44,361 bases of DNA from Caulobacteraceae bacterium (GTDB lineage: Bacteria > Pseudomonadota > Alphaproteobacteria > Caulobacterales > Caulobacteraceae). The first letter of the stretch is position 1. Each line of letters begins with the position of its first letter. Of the stretch, positions 36,636 through 44,361 are shown one piece after another. The notes beneath the pieces were generated by a model that saw only the letters and a list, made by a program, of their open reading frames with translations, was not told the origin of the DNA and made no database searches. Position numbers and translations under genes: made by a program. Location: NCBI GenBank assembly GCA_028290905.1, contig JAQGIW010000067.1, positions 1 to 44,361 on the forward strand, in the 5' to 3' direction.

Positions 36636-37429
36636 CCGAAGACTATGAATATCACGGGTTGATGGCCCAGGCGTGGGACCTGCTGCGCGGCGACTATGCC
36701 GATTGGCCCGATCGGCCTTTCTGGCGCGCCATCATCGAGGTGCAAGGCGGGGCCGCCCTGGACGTCGGCTGCGGCACAGGGCGGCTTCTCCTCGACTACC
36801 TGGCCGCGGGTCTCGACGTGGACGGCGTGGACAACTCACCGGAGATGCTGGCGATTTGCAGGAAGAAGGCTGCCGCAGCGGGCCTCAAGGTTGGCGGCCG
36901 GTTGTTCGAACAGCCGATGGACGGCCTCGCGCTCCCGCGCGCCTATGCGACGATCCTTGTGCCGTCGCTAACCTTCCAGTTGCTCACAGACCTCGACGCC
37001 GCCAGGCGCTCGCTGAAGCGCTTCCGCGACCACCTGGCGCCCGGCGGAGTCCTCGTGGCTTCGTTCAAGGTCAAGCTGTGGCCGGGGCGGCGCTCGCCGG
37101 CGCAGATGGAGTGGTCCGACTGGTTCAAGCTCGCCGAGGCCGCGCGCCCCGGCGACGGCCTCGTCATCCGGCGCTGGATCCGCGAGAAGTACGATCACGT
37201 GGAGCAGCTCGAGCACGAGGAGAACCGCTACGAGCTCCTCCGCGATGGGGTCGTGGTCGAGACCGAGCACCACAGCCGCTCGCCCGGCGTGCGCTGGTGG
37301 TCGCAGGCCCAGGCGCTCGCCGCCTTCGAGGAGGCGGGCTTCGCCGACGTCCGGGCCACCGCCCGGGACACGTTCGAGCCCGCCACCTCCGAAGAGGACC
37401 TGTTCAAGGTCTGGGGAACGCGACTCTAA
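36608..37429 (+). CDS. Class I SAM-dependent methyltransferase
   Basis: Motif I 'ALDVGCGTGRLLLDYLAAGLDVDGVDNSPEMLAICRKKA'; overlaps the regulator by 28 bp. Confidence 0.9.
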   Translation: MADGKGRPVTEDYEYHGLMAQAWDLLRGDYADWPDRPFWRAIIEVQGGAALDVGCGTGRLLLDYLAAGLDVDGVDNSPEMLAICRKKAAAAGLKVGGRLFEQPMDGLALPRAYATILVPSLTFQLLTDLDAARRSLKRFRDHLAPGGVLVASFKVKLWPGRRSPAQMEWSDWFKLAEAARPGDGLVIRRWIREKYDHVEQLEHEENRYELLRDGVVVETEHHSRSPGVRWWSQAQALAAFEEAGFADVRATARDTFEPATSEEDLFKVWGTRL

Positions 37430-37450
37430 GCCCTTCGACGGCGTTCGCGG

Positions 37451-38380
37451 TCAGGCGTTGAAGTTCAGCTTCAGGCCGGGGCGCGGCCAGCGGCACTTGT
37501 AGAGCTTGCCGGTTCCCGAGGCGGTGACCCAGGCGTCGCGCATGTCGGCGCCGCCGAAGCAGATGTTGGTGATCATCGGGTCGGGAAACTTGTGCTGCTC
37601 GACCCCGCCGTCCGGGTCGAACGCGGTGACGGCGCCGGTGACCAGCGTCGCGCAGCAGACCTTGCCGCCGGCCTCGACCGCCAGGCTGTCCAGCAACTGG
37701 TAGCCGGGGAGCGGGCCCAGGACCTTGCCGGCCGAAAACAGGTTCGCCGGCGCGCGGATCTCGCCCGGGCCGACGATGTCGAACGCCCAGACGCGGCCGG
37801 TATGGGTCTCGGCGACCCACACCGTCTTCTCGTCGGGCGAGAGGCCGACCCCGTTCGGCGTCACCATCCCTTCGCGCGCGCGGCGGATCATCGACCCGTC
37901 CGGCCGGGCGTAGAGCAGGTGGCCCAGGTGCATGGTGTCGCCATCCGACTTGCCGAGATCAGTGAACCAGAAGCCGCCGGAGCGATCGAAGACGATGTCG
38001 TTGGGGCCGCGCAGCGGCCGCCCGTCGCAGGCGTCGTAGACCGTGCTGACCGCGCCCGTCGCAAGATCGACGCGCTGGATCGAGCCCGACTTGTAGTCGG
38101 CCGCCACGCCGTGCGGCAGCGTCAGGCCCTCGGCCTCCGCCCAGCCGAAGCCGCCGTTGTTGCAGACATAGACCGCGCCGTCGGGCCCGACCGCCGCGCC
38201 GTTGGGTCCTCCGCCGAGCTCGGCGATGACTTCCTGGCGCCCGTCGGGGCGGACCCGGGTGAGCGTCTGGCGCTGGATTTCCACGAGCACGACCGAGCCG
38301 TCCGCCATGGCGATCGGGCCTTCCGGAAATTTCAGGCCGTCGGTGATCAGTTCAAAATCCAAGGCGAGATCCTCCATCAA
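37451..38380 (-). CDS. SMP-30/gluconolactonase/LRE family protein
   Basis: 'LKFPEGPIAMADGSVVLVEI', 'RGPNDIVFDRSGGFWFTDLGKS', 'MVTPNGVGLSPDEKTVWVAETHTGRVWAFDI'. Confidence 0.92.
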   Translation of the reverse strand: MMEDLALDFELITDGLKFPEGPIAMADGSVVLVEIQRQTLTRVRPDGRQEVIAELGGGPNGAAVGPDGAVYVCNNGGFGWAEAEGLTLPHGVAADYKSGSIQRVDLATGAVSTVYDACDGRPLRGPNDIVFDRSGGFWFTDLGKSDGDTMHLGHLLYARPDGSMIRRAREGMVTPNGVGLSPDEKTVWVAETHTGRVWAFDIVGPGEIRAPANLFSAGKVLGPLPGYQLLDSLAVEAGGKVCCATLVTGAVTAFDPDGGVEQHKFPDPMITNICFGGADMRDAWVTASGTGKLYKCRWPRPGLKLNFNA

Positions 38381-38466
38381 AGTTTCTGTCGTTCATCGTC
38401 ACGGTCGTGGCGGGAGCCCGCCCGCGGCGGCCCCCGCGTCCACGGAAGACTTGTCGGCCCCCGGGC

Positions 38467-39339
38467 TCAGGCGTGCTCCGTCCACCACGGATAACCCTTG
38501 GGCATATCGGTCGAAACCCGGCCCGGGAAGGCGGGCGGGCGCTTCTCGAGGAAGGCGGTGACGCCTTCCTTCACGTCCGGGGTCGATCCCAGGGCCTGCA
38601 CGAACGGGCCGTCGACCTTGAGCAGGCCGAAGGGGTCGTCGGCCGAGGCGAAACGCCAGAGGAGCTGGCGGGTGAGGGCGACCGAGACCGGGGCGGTGTT
38701 GTCGGCGATCTCCAGGGCGATCTCGCGGGCTCGGAACAGCAGGTCCGGAGGCTCGATGATCTCGCTGATCAGGCCGGCCTTCAGCGCCTCGTCGGGCCCG
38801 ATCATCTTGCCCTCCAGGCACCAGCGCAGGGCCTGGGGGAGGCCGACCAGCTGGGGCAGGAACCAGGCGCTGGCCGCCTCGGGCGTGAGCCCGCGGCGGG
38901 CGAAGACGAAGCCGAATTTGGCGCTGGTCGAGGCGATCTTGATGTCGGAGGGCAGGGCCAGGGTGATCCCGACCCCCACGGCCGGGCCGTTGAAGGCGGC
39001 GATGATCGGCTTTCGGCTGTTGAACATGGCGTGGATGAATCCGGCCCCGTCACGGTCCGCCGAGCCGGCGCCGCCCTCTCCGAAGTTGCGCGCGCCCGCG
39101 CCGCCGCCGGTGGTGTCGAAGCTGCCGCCGCCGGCCGAGATGTCGGCCCCGGCGCAGAAGCCGCGGCCCTCGCCGGTGAGGATGACCACGCGCACGGCGT
39201 CGTCGCCGTCCGCCTTGCGCAACGCGTCGGACAGCTCGGCGCCCATGCGGGCGGTGTAGGCGTTGAGCTTTTCCGGGCGGTTCAGGGTGATGGTGGCGAC
39301 GGGCCCGTCGAGCCCATAGCGGATGGCTTCATAGTCCAT
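38467..39339 (-). CDS. Enoyl-CoA hydratase/isomerase family protein
   Basis: 'VATITLNRPEKLNAYTARMGAELSDAL', 'GEGRGFCAGADIS', 'AAFNGPAVGVGITLALPSDIKIAS'. Start placed at MDYEAIRY. Confidence 0.92.
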   Translation of the reverse strand: MDYEAIRYGLDGPVATITLNRPEKLNAYTARMGAELSDALRKADGDDAVRVVILTGEGRGFCAGADISAGGGSFDTTGGGAGARNFGEGGAGSADRDGAGFIHAMFNSRKPIIAAFNGPAVGVGITLALPSDIKIASTSAKFGFVFARRGLTPEAASAWFLPQLVGLPQALRWCLEGKMIGPDEALKAGLISEIIEPPDLLFRAREIALEIADNTAPVSVALTRQLLWRFASADDPFGLLKVDGPFVQALGSTPDVKEGVTAFLEKRPPAFPGRVSTDMPKGYPWWTEHA

Positions 39340-39494
39340 GGCGCGCTTCCTAAGGATCGCTGGCGGCGCTCGCCCGCCGCAGCTTTGTCTTGAAACATGT
39401 TCTAGAAATTCCGCCCCCGTCAAGGTGGAGCGAAAAGTCCCCGCTCTCCTTCGTGAGGAAACGTCGCCCCTCCGTTCCAGTCAGGCTCTCAAGG

Positions 39495-39509
39495 TTGAAC
39501 GCGTTTTAA
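39495..39509. promoter_or_regulatory. Operator-like palindrome TTGAACGCGTTTTAA upstream of TetR copy 1
   Basis: Conserved with TTGAACGCGTTTCAA at 44068-44082 in a duplicated TetR upstream region. Confidence 0.5.
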
Positions 39510-39597
39510 GATTCTGCCACTCTCTCGCCGCGCCACACCTGGAGAGCGCGCTTGACCAAGGCGCGTCCGAGGGGGGCGGATCGGGAGAAAGCGAGCC

Positions 39598-40278
39598 TTG
39601 AACGGGAAGGCCACGTCGGCGCTACCGACTCTCACCCGCCGTGAGGCCGGCAAGGCCGAACGCCGGCGGCAGATCATCCAGGCTGCGCGAGATCTCATCC
39701 GCGAGACGGGCAACCCGGGGCTCTCGATGCGCGGTCTGGCGGCCCGGGCCGGCGTGAGCCTGGCGACACCATATAACCTGTTCGGCTCCAAACGGGCGAT
39801 CGTGGTCGCGGTGCTCCAGGACGTCCGCGAGTTCCAGGAGCGCTTCTCGACCTTGCGAATCGCCGATCCGGTGGAGAAGATCTTCGCCGCCCTTGATATG
39901 TCCATCATCTTCTATGTCGGCGACCCGGCCTTCTACCGCACCGTGTGGGCGGCGGTCCTGGACGTCTCGGACGGCGTGCGCGGCGAGATTCTCAATCCAA
40001 GGCGCGACGCCTTCTGGCGCGGACTTGTGGACGAGGCCGTCCGCGCCGGCGCGATCGCCGAGGGCGTCGATCCGGGGCTGCTGCTGCGCCAGCTGGAAGC
40101 CATCCTGCACTCGGTGATGTTCGACTGGGTCGTGGGAGAGATCGGCGCCGCAAGGCTCGGGCCGACAGCGAGGCATGGGTACGCCCTGTTGCTGCTGGGG
40201 TCGGCCGCGCCGGAGTGGCGTGGTCCGCTGAGGGCGCGCGTGCTGGAAGCACAGGCCGCGCTGGCGCCGGGCGGCTGA
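39598..40278 (+). CDS. TetR/AcrR family regulator, copy 1 (TTG start)
   Basis: 'ERRRQIIQAARDLIRETGNPGLSMRGLAARAGVSLATPYNLFGSKRAIVVAVL'. Confidence 0.9.
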   Translation: MNGKATSALPTLTRREAGKAERRRQIIQAARDLIRETGNPGLSMRGLAARAGVSLATPYNLFGSKRAIVVAVLQDVREFQERFSTLRIADPVEKIFAALDMSIIFYVGDPAFYRTVWAAVLDVSDGVRGEILNPRRDAFWRGLVDEAVRAGAIAEGVDPGLLLRQLEAILHSVMFDWVVGEIGAARLGPTARHGYALLLLGSAAPEWRGPLRARVLEAQAALAPGG

Positions 40279-40526
40279 CGAGACGCTGTTGCCGAATTGC
40301 TTCAGGTCGAAATCTTCGACCGGCAAATGCCGCGATTGCGGCCAGCGTCGCTGGACACATTCCTATAACGCGATCTAACTTCGAGGAACTCAGTGAGCCG
40401 GCGGAGAAGTCGGCGCGTCGCACCCGCCATAGGCGGTACGAATTCGAGGCGGCGCGCGTGATCTTTCGCTTGGCCCATAAAAGAAGCAGGCGCCGAGGGA
40501 TTCGGGGCCAAACCAGGAGGATCGCC

Positions 40527-43445
40527 TTGTATCGTTATAAGCTCGCGCTGTTTAGCGCAGCGGCCGTTGCGGCCATTTTTTCGTTGCAATCGACACCCGT
40601 CCGCGCCGCCACAGCGGCCGCGGCGGCGACCGCCGAAGCCGCCGGCGGCGGCGTCACCATTGGTGAAGTGGTGGTGACGGCGAACAAGCGGCAAGAGAAC
40701 ATCCAGAACGTCGGCGCCTCGGTTGTGGCGGCCAGCGGCGACAAGCTGACCCAGCTGGGCATCACCGATACGGCTTCGCTGCAGAAGATCGTGCCGGGTT
40801 TCAACGTCACCCCGAACTACTACGGCACCAACGTCTTCACGATCCGCGGCGTCGGCTTCCAGGACACGTCGCTGGCGTCCAGCCCGACCGTGACGGTCTA
40901 CATGGACGAAGCGCCGTTGCCGTTCTCGATTCTCTCCGAGGGCGCGACCCTCGACCTGCAGCGGGTCGAGGTGCTGAAGGGTCCGCAAGGCACGCTGTTC
41001 GGCAACAACGCCACGGGGGGCGCCATCAACTACATCGCCAACAAGCCCACCAGCACGTTCGAGGCCGGTTTGGACGCGTCGGTCGGCAACTACGCGACCG
41101 CGAACGTGCAGGGCTTCGTCAGCGGACCGATCACCGACACCCTGTCCGCCCGTCTCGCGTTGCAGTCGAACAACAGCGGCGCCTGGCAGCAGGGCTACGG
41201 CCCGCAGGCGGGCCAGTCCATCGGCGGTGGCACCGACTTCATCAATGGCCGCTTGTCATTGCAGTGGAAGCCCACCGACAGGTTCAAGGCCCTGTTCACC
41301 GTCAACGGCTGGCACGACAGAAGCTCCAACCAGATCGGCCAGTACGCCGGCTCCGACCCCGACCGGAACCAGCCGCTTGACCCGCTGGAGGCGAACTTTC
41401 CGCTGCCGCCGGCCAATGACCGGGCCGCGGCGTGGCAGTCCTGCGTCAACACCTCGCCTTTCGATCCGATCACGGGCCAGGACGGTGGCACCCTCTACTA
41501 CACGCCCTATTTTCCCGACGGCACGAAGGTGACGAGCGGGCCGACGACGGGCATCGTTCCAGCCGGCCAGCATCCGTTGAACTCCGAGTCGGAAGGCGCC
41601 GGCTCGCTCGCGCAGACCGGCGGCATTCCGACAAGTTGCACGCAGCCCCGCCGCAACCAAACCTATGAATCCGCTACGCTGCGCATGGACTACGATCTCG
41701 GAAACAACATGGTCGTCACGTCCTTGACGGATTTCCAGAAGTTCAACCGCGATGACGCCGTCGATGGCGCGGGCGTGCCCTACAACAGCTACCAGTCGAT
41801 ACAGAAGGGCAAGATCACCAGCATCTACCAGGAACTGCGCCTCGCCGGGAAATGGTTCGATAAAGGCTCCTGGATCGTCGGCGCCAACTACGAGCACGAC
41901 AGCACCTACGATCACTTCCTGCAGACCTACAACGGCTCGCAGTCCAGCCCCGTCAGCCTGCCAGGGGCGGGAAACCTCTGCGGACCATACAACCCGGCGG
42001 CCACCACCAACAACTGCACGAGCGCGGAATCGGCGACCATCCTGCAGGGCGGAGTCGCCGTGGCCAACCCCGCGTACAACACGGACCTTTATCCGCGGCC
42101 CAACGCCATCGGAGGCACCAACTTTACTCTAGGACCAACGGCTCCGACCGACCGGCAGCAGACCGATACCTACGCGGTCTACGCGAGCGCCGAATATCCG
42201 CTGTTGGATAATCTGACGCTGATCGGCGGGGTCCGCTTCACGCAGGAAAACAAGTCGGCCGAGGTCTGCGGTAACGATGGCGGCGACGGCACCTACGCCG
42301 ATGATGCGGTACGCATAGCCAACTTGCTCCAATTCATTGACCCGAAGGGCTATATCAACACCACCTATGGCGCCGCCAGCCAGACAAACCCGATCAACGG
42401 CTTCATCAGCCCGACAGACGCCTACCTCAATGAGGGGGGTGACGCGGTCAATCCCGGACGGGGCGGCTGCACCCTGATCGGCCCCGGGCCGAACTATATA
42501 GTAGAAGGCACGGCCCTCCCTACGGCCCACCTGAACGAGAACAACGTCGCGTGGAAGGCGGGCCTGAAGTGGCAGATCCAGCCTCAGACGCTGCTCTATC
42601 TGACGATCAGCCAAGGTTATAAGGGGGGCGCGTTCCCGACCATCGCGGAAACGGAGTTGACACAAAACGCGCCCGCGAGACAGGAATCCCTGCTGGCGTA
42701 CGAGGTCGGCTTCAAGGGGAACTGGCTCGACCGTCAGCTGCAGCTTGACGGCGCGTTCTTCTACTACGACTACAGCGACAAGCAGATCCTGGGCGCGGTG
42801 GCCGACCCCGTGTTCGGCGCCCTGGCCGAACTCGTGAACGTGCCGAACTCGCACGTGATCGGCTTCGAAGCTTCGGCCGTCCTTACGCCGAACTTCCTCC
42901 GAGGGCTGACGATCGCGCCGTCGGTGAGCTTTCAGAACAGCCGTATCGATGGGTGCCCGCAGACGGTTGCAGCCACCGCGTCCGGCGCCTGTAAGAACGG
43001 CGACTACTTCGCGACCACCGCGTTCCCGCAGACGGGTCAGGTCGATGTCACCGGCGAACACTATCCCGACGCGCCGGTATGGGAGGCGACACTCGACGCC
43101 GAATACGACTGGAAGATTCGCGACGATGTGACGGCGTTCGTGGGTCTCAACGCCATATACAACGACAAGACCTTCACCGGCTTCACCGACCCGAACCCGG
43201 GACCTCACTTCACCTTTCCAGAGGCGCCTCAAGGGATTGTCTACAACGACGGCAAAATTCCGGCCTACGCCCTGCTCGACCTTCGCGCCGGCGTTCAATT
43301 GAAGGACTGGCGCCTGATGGTGTGGGGGCACAACGTGACGAACACCTACTATTGGACCTCGTACGACCGAGTGAACGACACTAACTTGAAGTATACCGGC
43401 ATGCCCTCGACGTACGGCGTCACGGTGAGCTACCGGTTCCGCTAG
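40527..43445 (+). CDS. TonB-dependent receptor (TTG start)
   Basis: Signal peptide then TonB box/plug 'GEVVVTANKRQENIQNVGASVVAAS', 'LDLQRVEVLKGPQGTLFGNNATGGAINYIANKP', terminal 'VTVSYRFR'. AGGAGG upstream of TTG 40527. Confidence 0.92.
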   Translation: MYRYKLALFSAAAVAAIFSLQSTPVRAATAAAAATAEAAGGGVTIGEVVVTANKRQENIQNVGASVVAASGDKLTQLGITDTASLQKIVPGFNVTPNYYGTNVFTIRGVGFQDTSLASSPTVTVYMDEAPLPFSILSEGATLDLQRVEVLKGPQGTLFGNNATGGAINYIANKPTSTFEAGLDASVGNYATANVQGFVSGPITDTLSARLALQSNNSGAWQQGYGPQAGQSIGGGTDFINGRLSLQWKPTDRFKALFTVNGWHDRSSNQIGQYAGSDPDRNQPLDPLEANFPLPPANDRAAAWQSCVNTSPFDPITGQDGGTLYYTPYFPDGTKVTSGPTTGIVPAGQHPLNSESEGAGSLAQTGGIPTSCTQPRRNQTYESATLRMDYDLGNNMVVTSLTDFQKFNRDDAVDGAGVPYNSYQSIQKGKITSIYQELRLAGKWFDKGSWIVGANYEHDSTYDHFLQTYNGSQSSPVSLPGAGNLCGPYNPAATTNNCTSAESATILQGGVAVANPAYNTDLYPRPNAIGGTNFTLGPTAPTDRQQTDTYAVYASAEYPLLDNLTLIGGVRFTQENKSAEVCGNDGGDGTYADDAVRIANLLQFIDPKGYINTTYGAASQTNPINGFISPTDAYLNEGGDAVNPGRGGCTLIGPGPNYIVEGTALPTAHLNENNVAWKAGLKWQIQPQTLLYLTISQGYKGGAFPTIAETELTQNAPARQESLLAYEVGFKGNWLDRQLQLDGAFFYYDYSDKQILGAVADPVFGALAELVNVPNSHVIGFEASAVLTPNFLRGLTIAPSVSFQNSRIDGCPQTVAATASGACKNGDYFATTAFPQTGQVDVTGEHYPDAPVWEATLDAEYDWKIRDDVTAFVGLNAIYNDKTFTGFTDPNPGPHFTFPEAPQGIVYNDGKIPAYALLDLRAGVQLKDWRLMVWGHNVTNTYYWTSYDRVNDTNLKYTGMPSTYGVTVSYRFR

Positions 43446-43475
43446 GTTCAGCGCGATCGAACCCTAGCTTCGCCG

Positions 43476-43592
43476 CTCGTGCGCTCGGTCGTCTTCGACT
43501 GGGGGGTGGGCGAACTGGGTTCCGCCCGGCTGGGATTGATGGCACGCCACGGCTATGCCCTCACCCTGCCGGGCTCCGCCACCAAGCAGGGG
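43476..43592 (+). pseudogene. C-terminal remnant of a paralogous TetR regulator
   Basis: 'LVRSVVFDWGVGELGSARLGLMARHGYALTLPGSATK' matches copy 1 'ILHSVMFDWVVGEIGAARLGPTARHGYALLLLGSAAP'. Confidence 0.75.
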
Positions 43593-43593
43593 C

Positions 43594-43990
43594 CCAGTTG
43601 CCGTCGCCGCCGTCATCGCCGCAGCCCCCGTCGCGCTTGTCGTCCTCGGTGAAGCGCGCGCCGCCCTGCAGGAAGAGGTCGTAGAGGATCGGGTATTCGA
43701 AGCTGCCGTAGACCGCATAGGTATTGGTGATCTGGTTGTCTTCGGGCCGGGTGGGGCCGAGCACGCCGGCGTTGTTGCCCCCGAGGATCGGCAGCAGCCC
43801 CCCCGGTGGGGCCACATAGGGCGTGCCTCCGGCCGCAGGGATGAAGCTCTCTGGCGCGCCTGTCGTATTGACGGCGTTGGCCCCGATGTTCGACCCCGCT
43901 GGTCCGGGGGGCAGAAGCTCAGGCCCGGCGCGTTCATACAGTTTCCCATGAAATTGGGATTCAGAAACATCGTCGGGGAGGCCGACGAGC
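43594..43990 (-). pseudogene. Inverted internal fragment of a TonB-dependent receptor
   Basis: Minus-strand 'NTYAVYGSFEYPILYDLFLQGGARFTEDDKRDGGCGDDGGDGNWA' resembles 'DTYAVYASAEYPLLDNLTLIGGVRFTQENKSAEVCGNDGGDGTYA' of the intact receptor. Outer limit approximate. Confidence 0.75.
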
Positions 43991-44067
43991 TGACGCAAAG
44001 CGGCAACAGTTTCGCCGGAGATCGGCCGCCGGAGCGCCACGCCACGGTTCCGGTCAAGCTGTCAAGG

Positions 44068-44082
44068 TTGAACGCGTTTCAA
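44068..44082. promoter_or_regulatory. Operator-like palindrome TTGAACGCGTTTCAA upstream of TetR copy 2
   Basis: TTGAA/TTCAA arms; flanking 'GATTCTGCCACTCTCTC' also conserved with copy 1. Confidence 0.5.
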
Positions 44083-44172
44083 GATTCTGCCACTCTCTCA
44101 CTGCGCCGCTTCTGGGGAGCGCGCCTGGTCAAGGCGCGCCCGAGGGGGCTGGCCGGCTGGGAGAAAACAGTC

Positions 44173-44361
44173 TTGAGCGGGAAGGCCACGACGGCCGCTC
44201 CGATGCTGACCCGCCGAGAAGCGGGCAAGGCGGAACGCCGACGGCAGATCATCCAGGCGGCGCGCGACCTCATCCGCGAGACGGGCAACGCCGGGCTCTC
44301 GATGCGGGGCCTCGCCGCGCGGGCCGGAGTAAGCCTGGCGACGCCCTACAATCTGTTCGGT
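44173..44361 (+). CDS. TetR/AcrR family regulator, copy 2 (3' truncated by window end, TTG start)
   Basis: 'LTRREAGKAERRRQIIQAARDLIRETGNAGLSMRGLAARAGVSLATPYNLFG', near-identical to copy 1. Confidence 0.88.
   Translation, partial: MSGKATTAAPMLTRREAGKAERRRQIIQAARDLIRETGNAGLSMRGLAARAGVSLATPYNLFG

Overview
GC-rich alphaproteobacterial chromosomal segment (the coding style, UrcA, Ada, TonB receptors and intergenic palindromes suggest Caulobacterales; this is inference). About 35 supported genes: (i) a TonB receptor (5' cut), an IclR regulator, and a run encoding a Rieske protein, two YVTN beta-propellers, an ATP-grasp-like protein, a Fe/Mn-SOD-like protein and ChrA; (ii) an RND tripartite pump; (iii) PhyH/amidohydrolase genes beside a truncated sulfotransferase; (iv) an EmrAB/NodT-type pump around a TetR regulator; (v) acyl-CoA dehydrogenase, a class III PLP enzyme/APH-kinase pair, ada plus a 2OG oxygenase, a tandem-domain CoA-transferase, VOC, GFA, UrcA, APH, a CadC-like regulator, a methyltransferase, SMP-30 and enoyl-CoA hydratase; (vi) a duplicated TetR/TonB-receptor module with rearranged remnants at the right end. 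Most notable points: a ~135-nt structured leader present twice; three IclR-like palindromes spaced exactly 20 bp; four ATCGG direct repeats spaced exactly 11 bp; an intergenic-type palindromic repeat apparently translated inside a CoA-transferase linker; an SOD-fold protein with metal ligands but altered gate residues; a kinase/phospho-lyase-like pair; and a TetR remnant fused to an inverted TonB-receptor fragment. No tRNA, rRNA or CRISPR array was recognised. All calls were made by eye without database searches.
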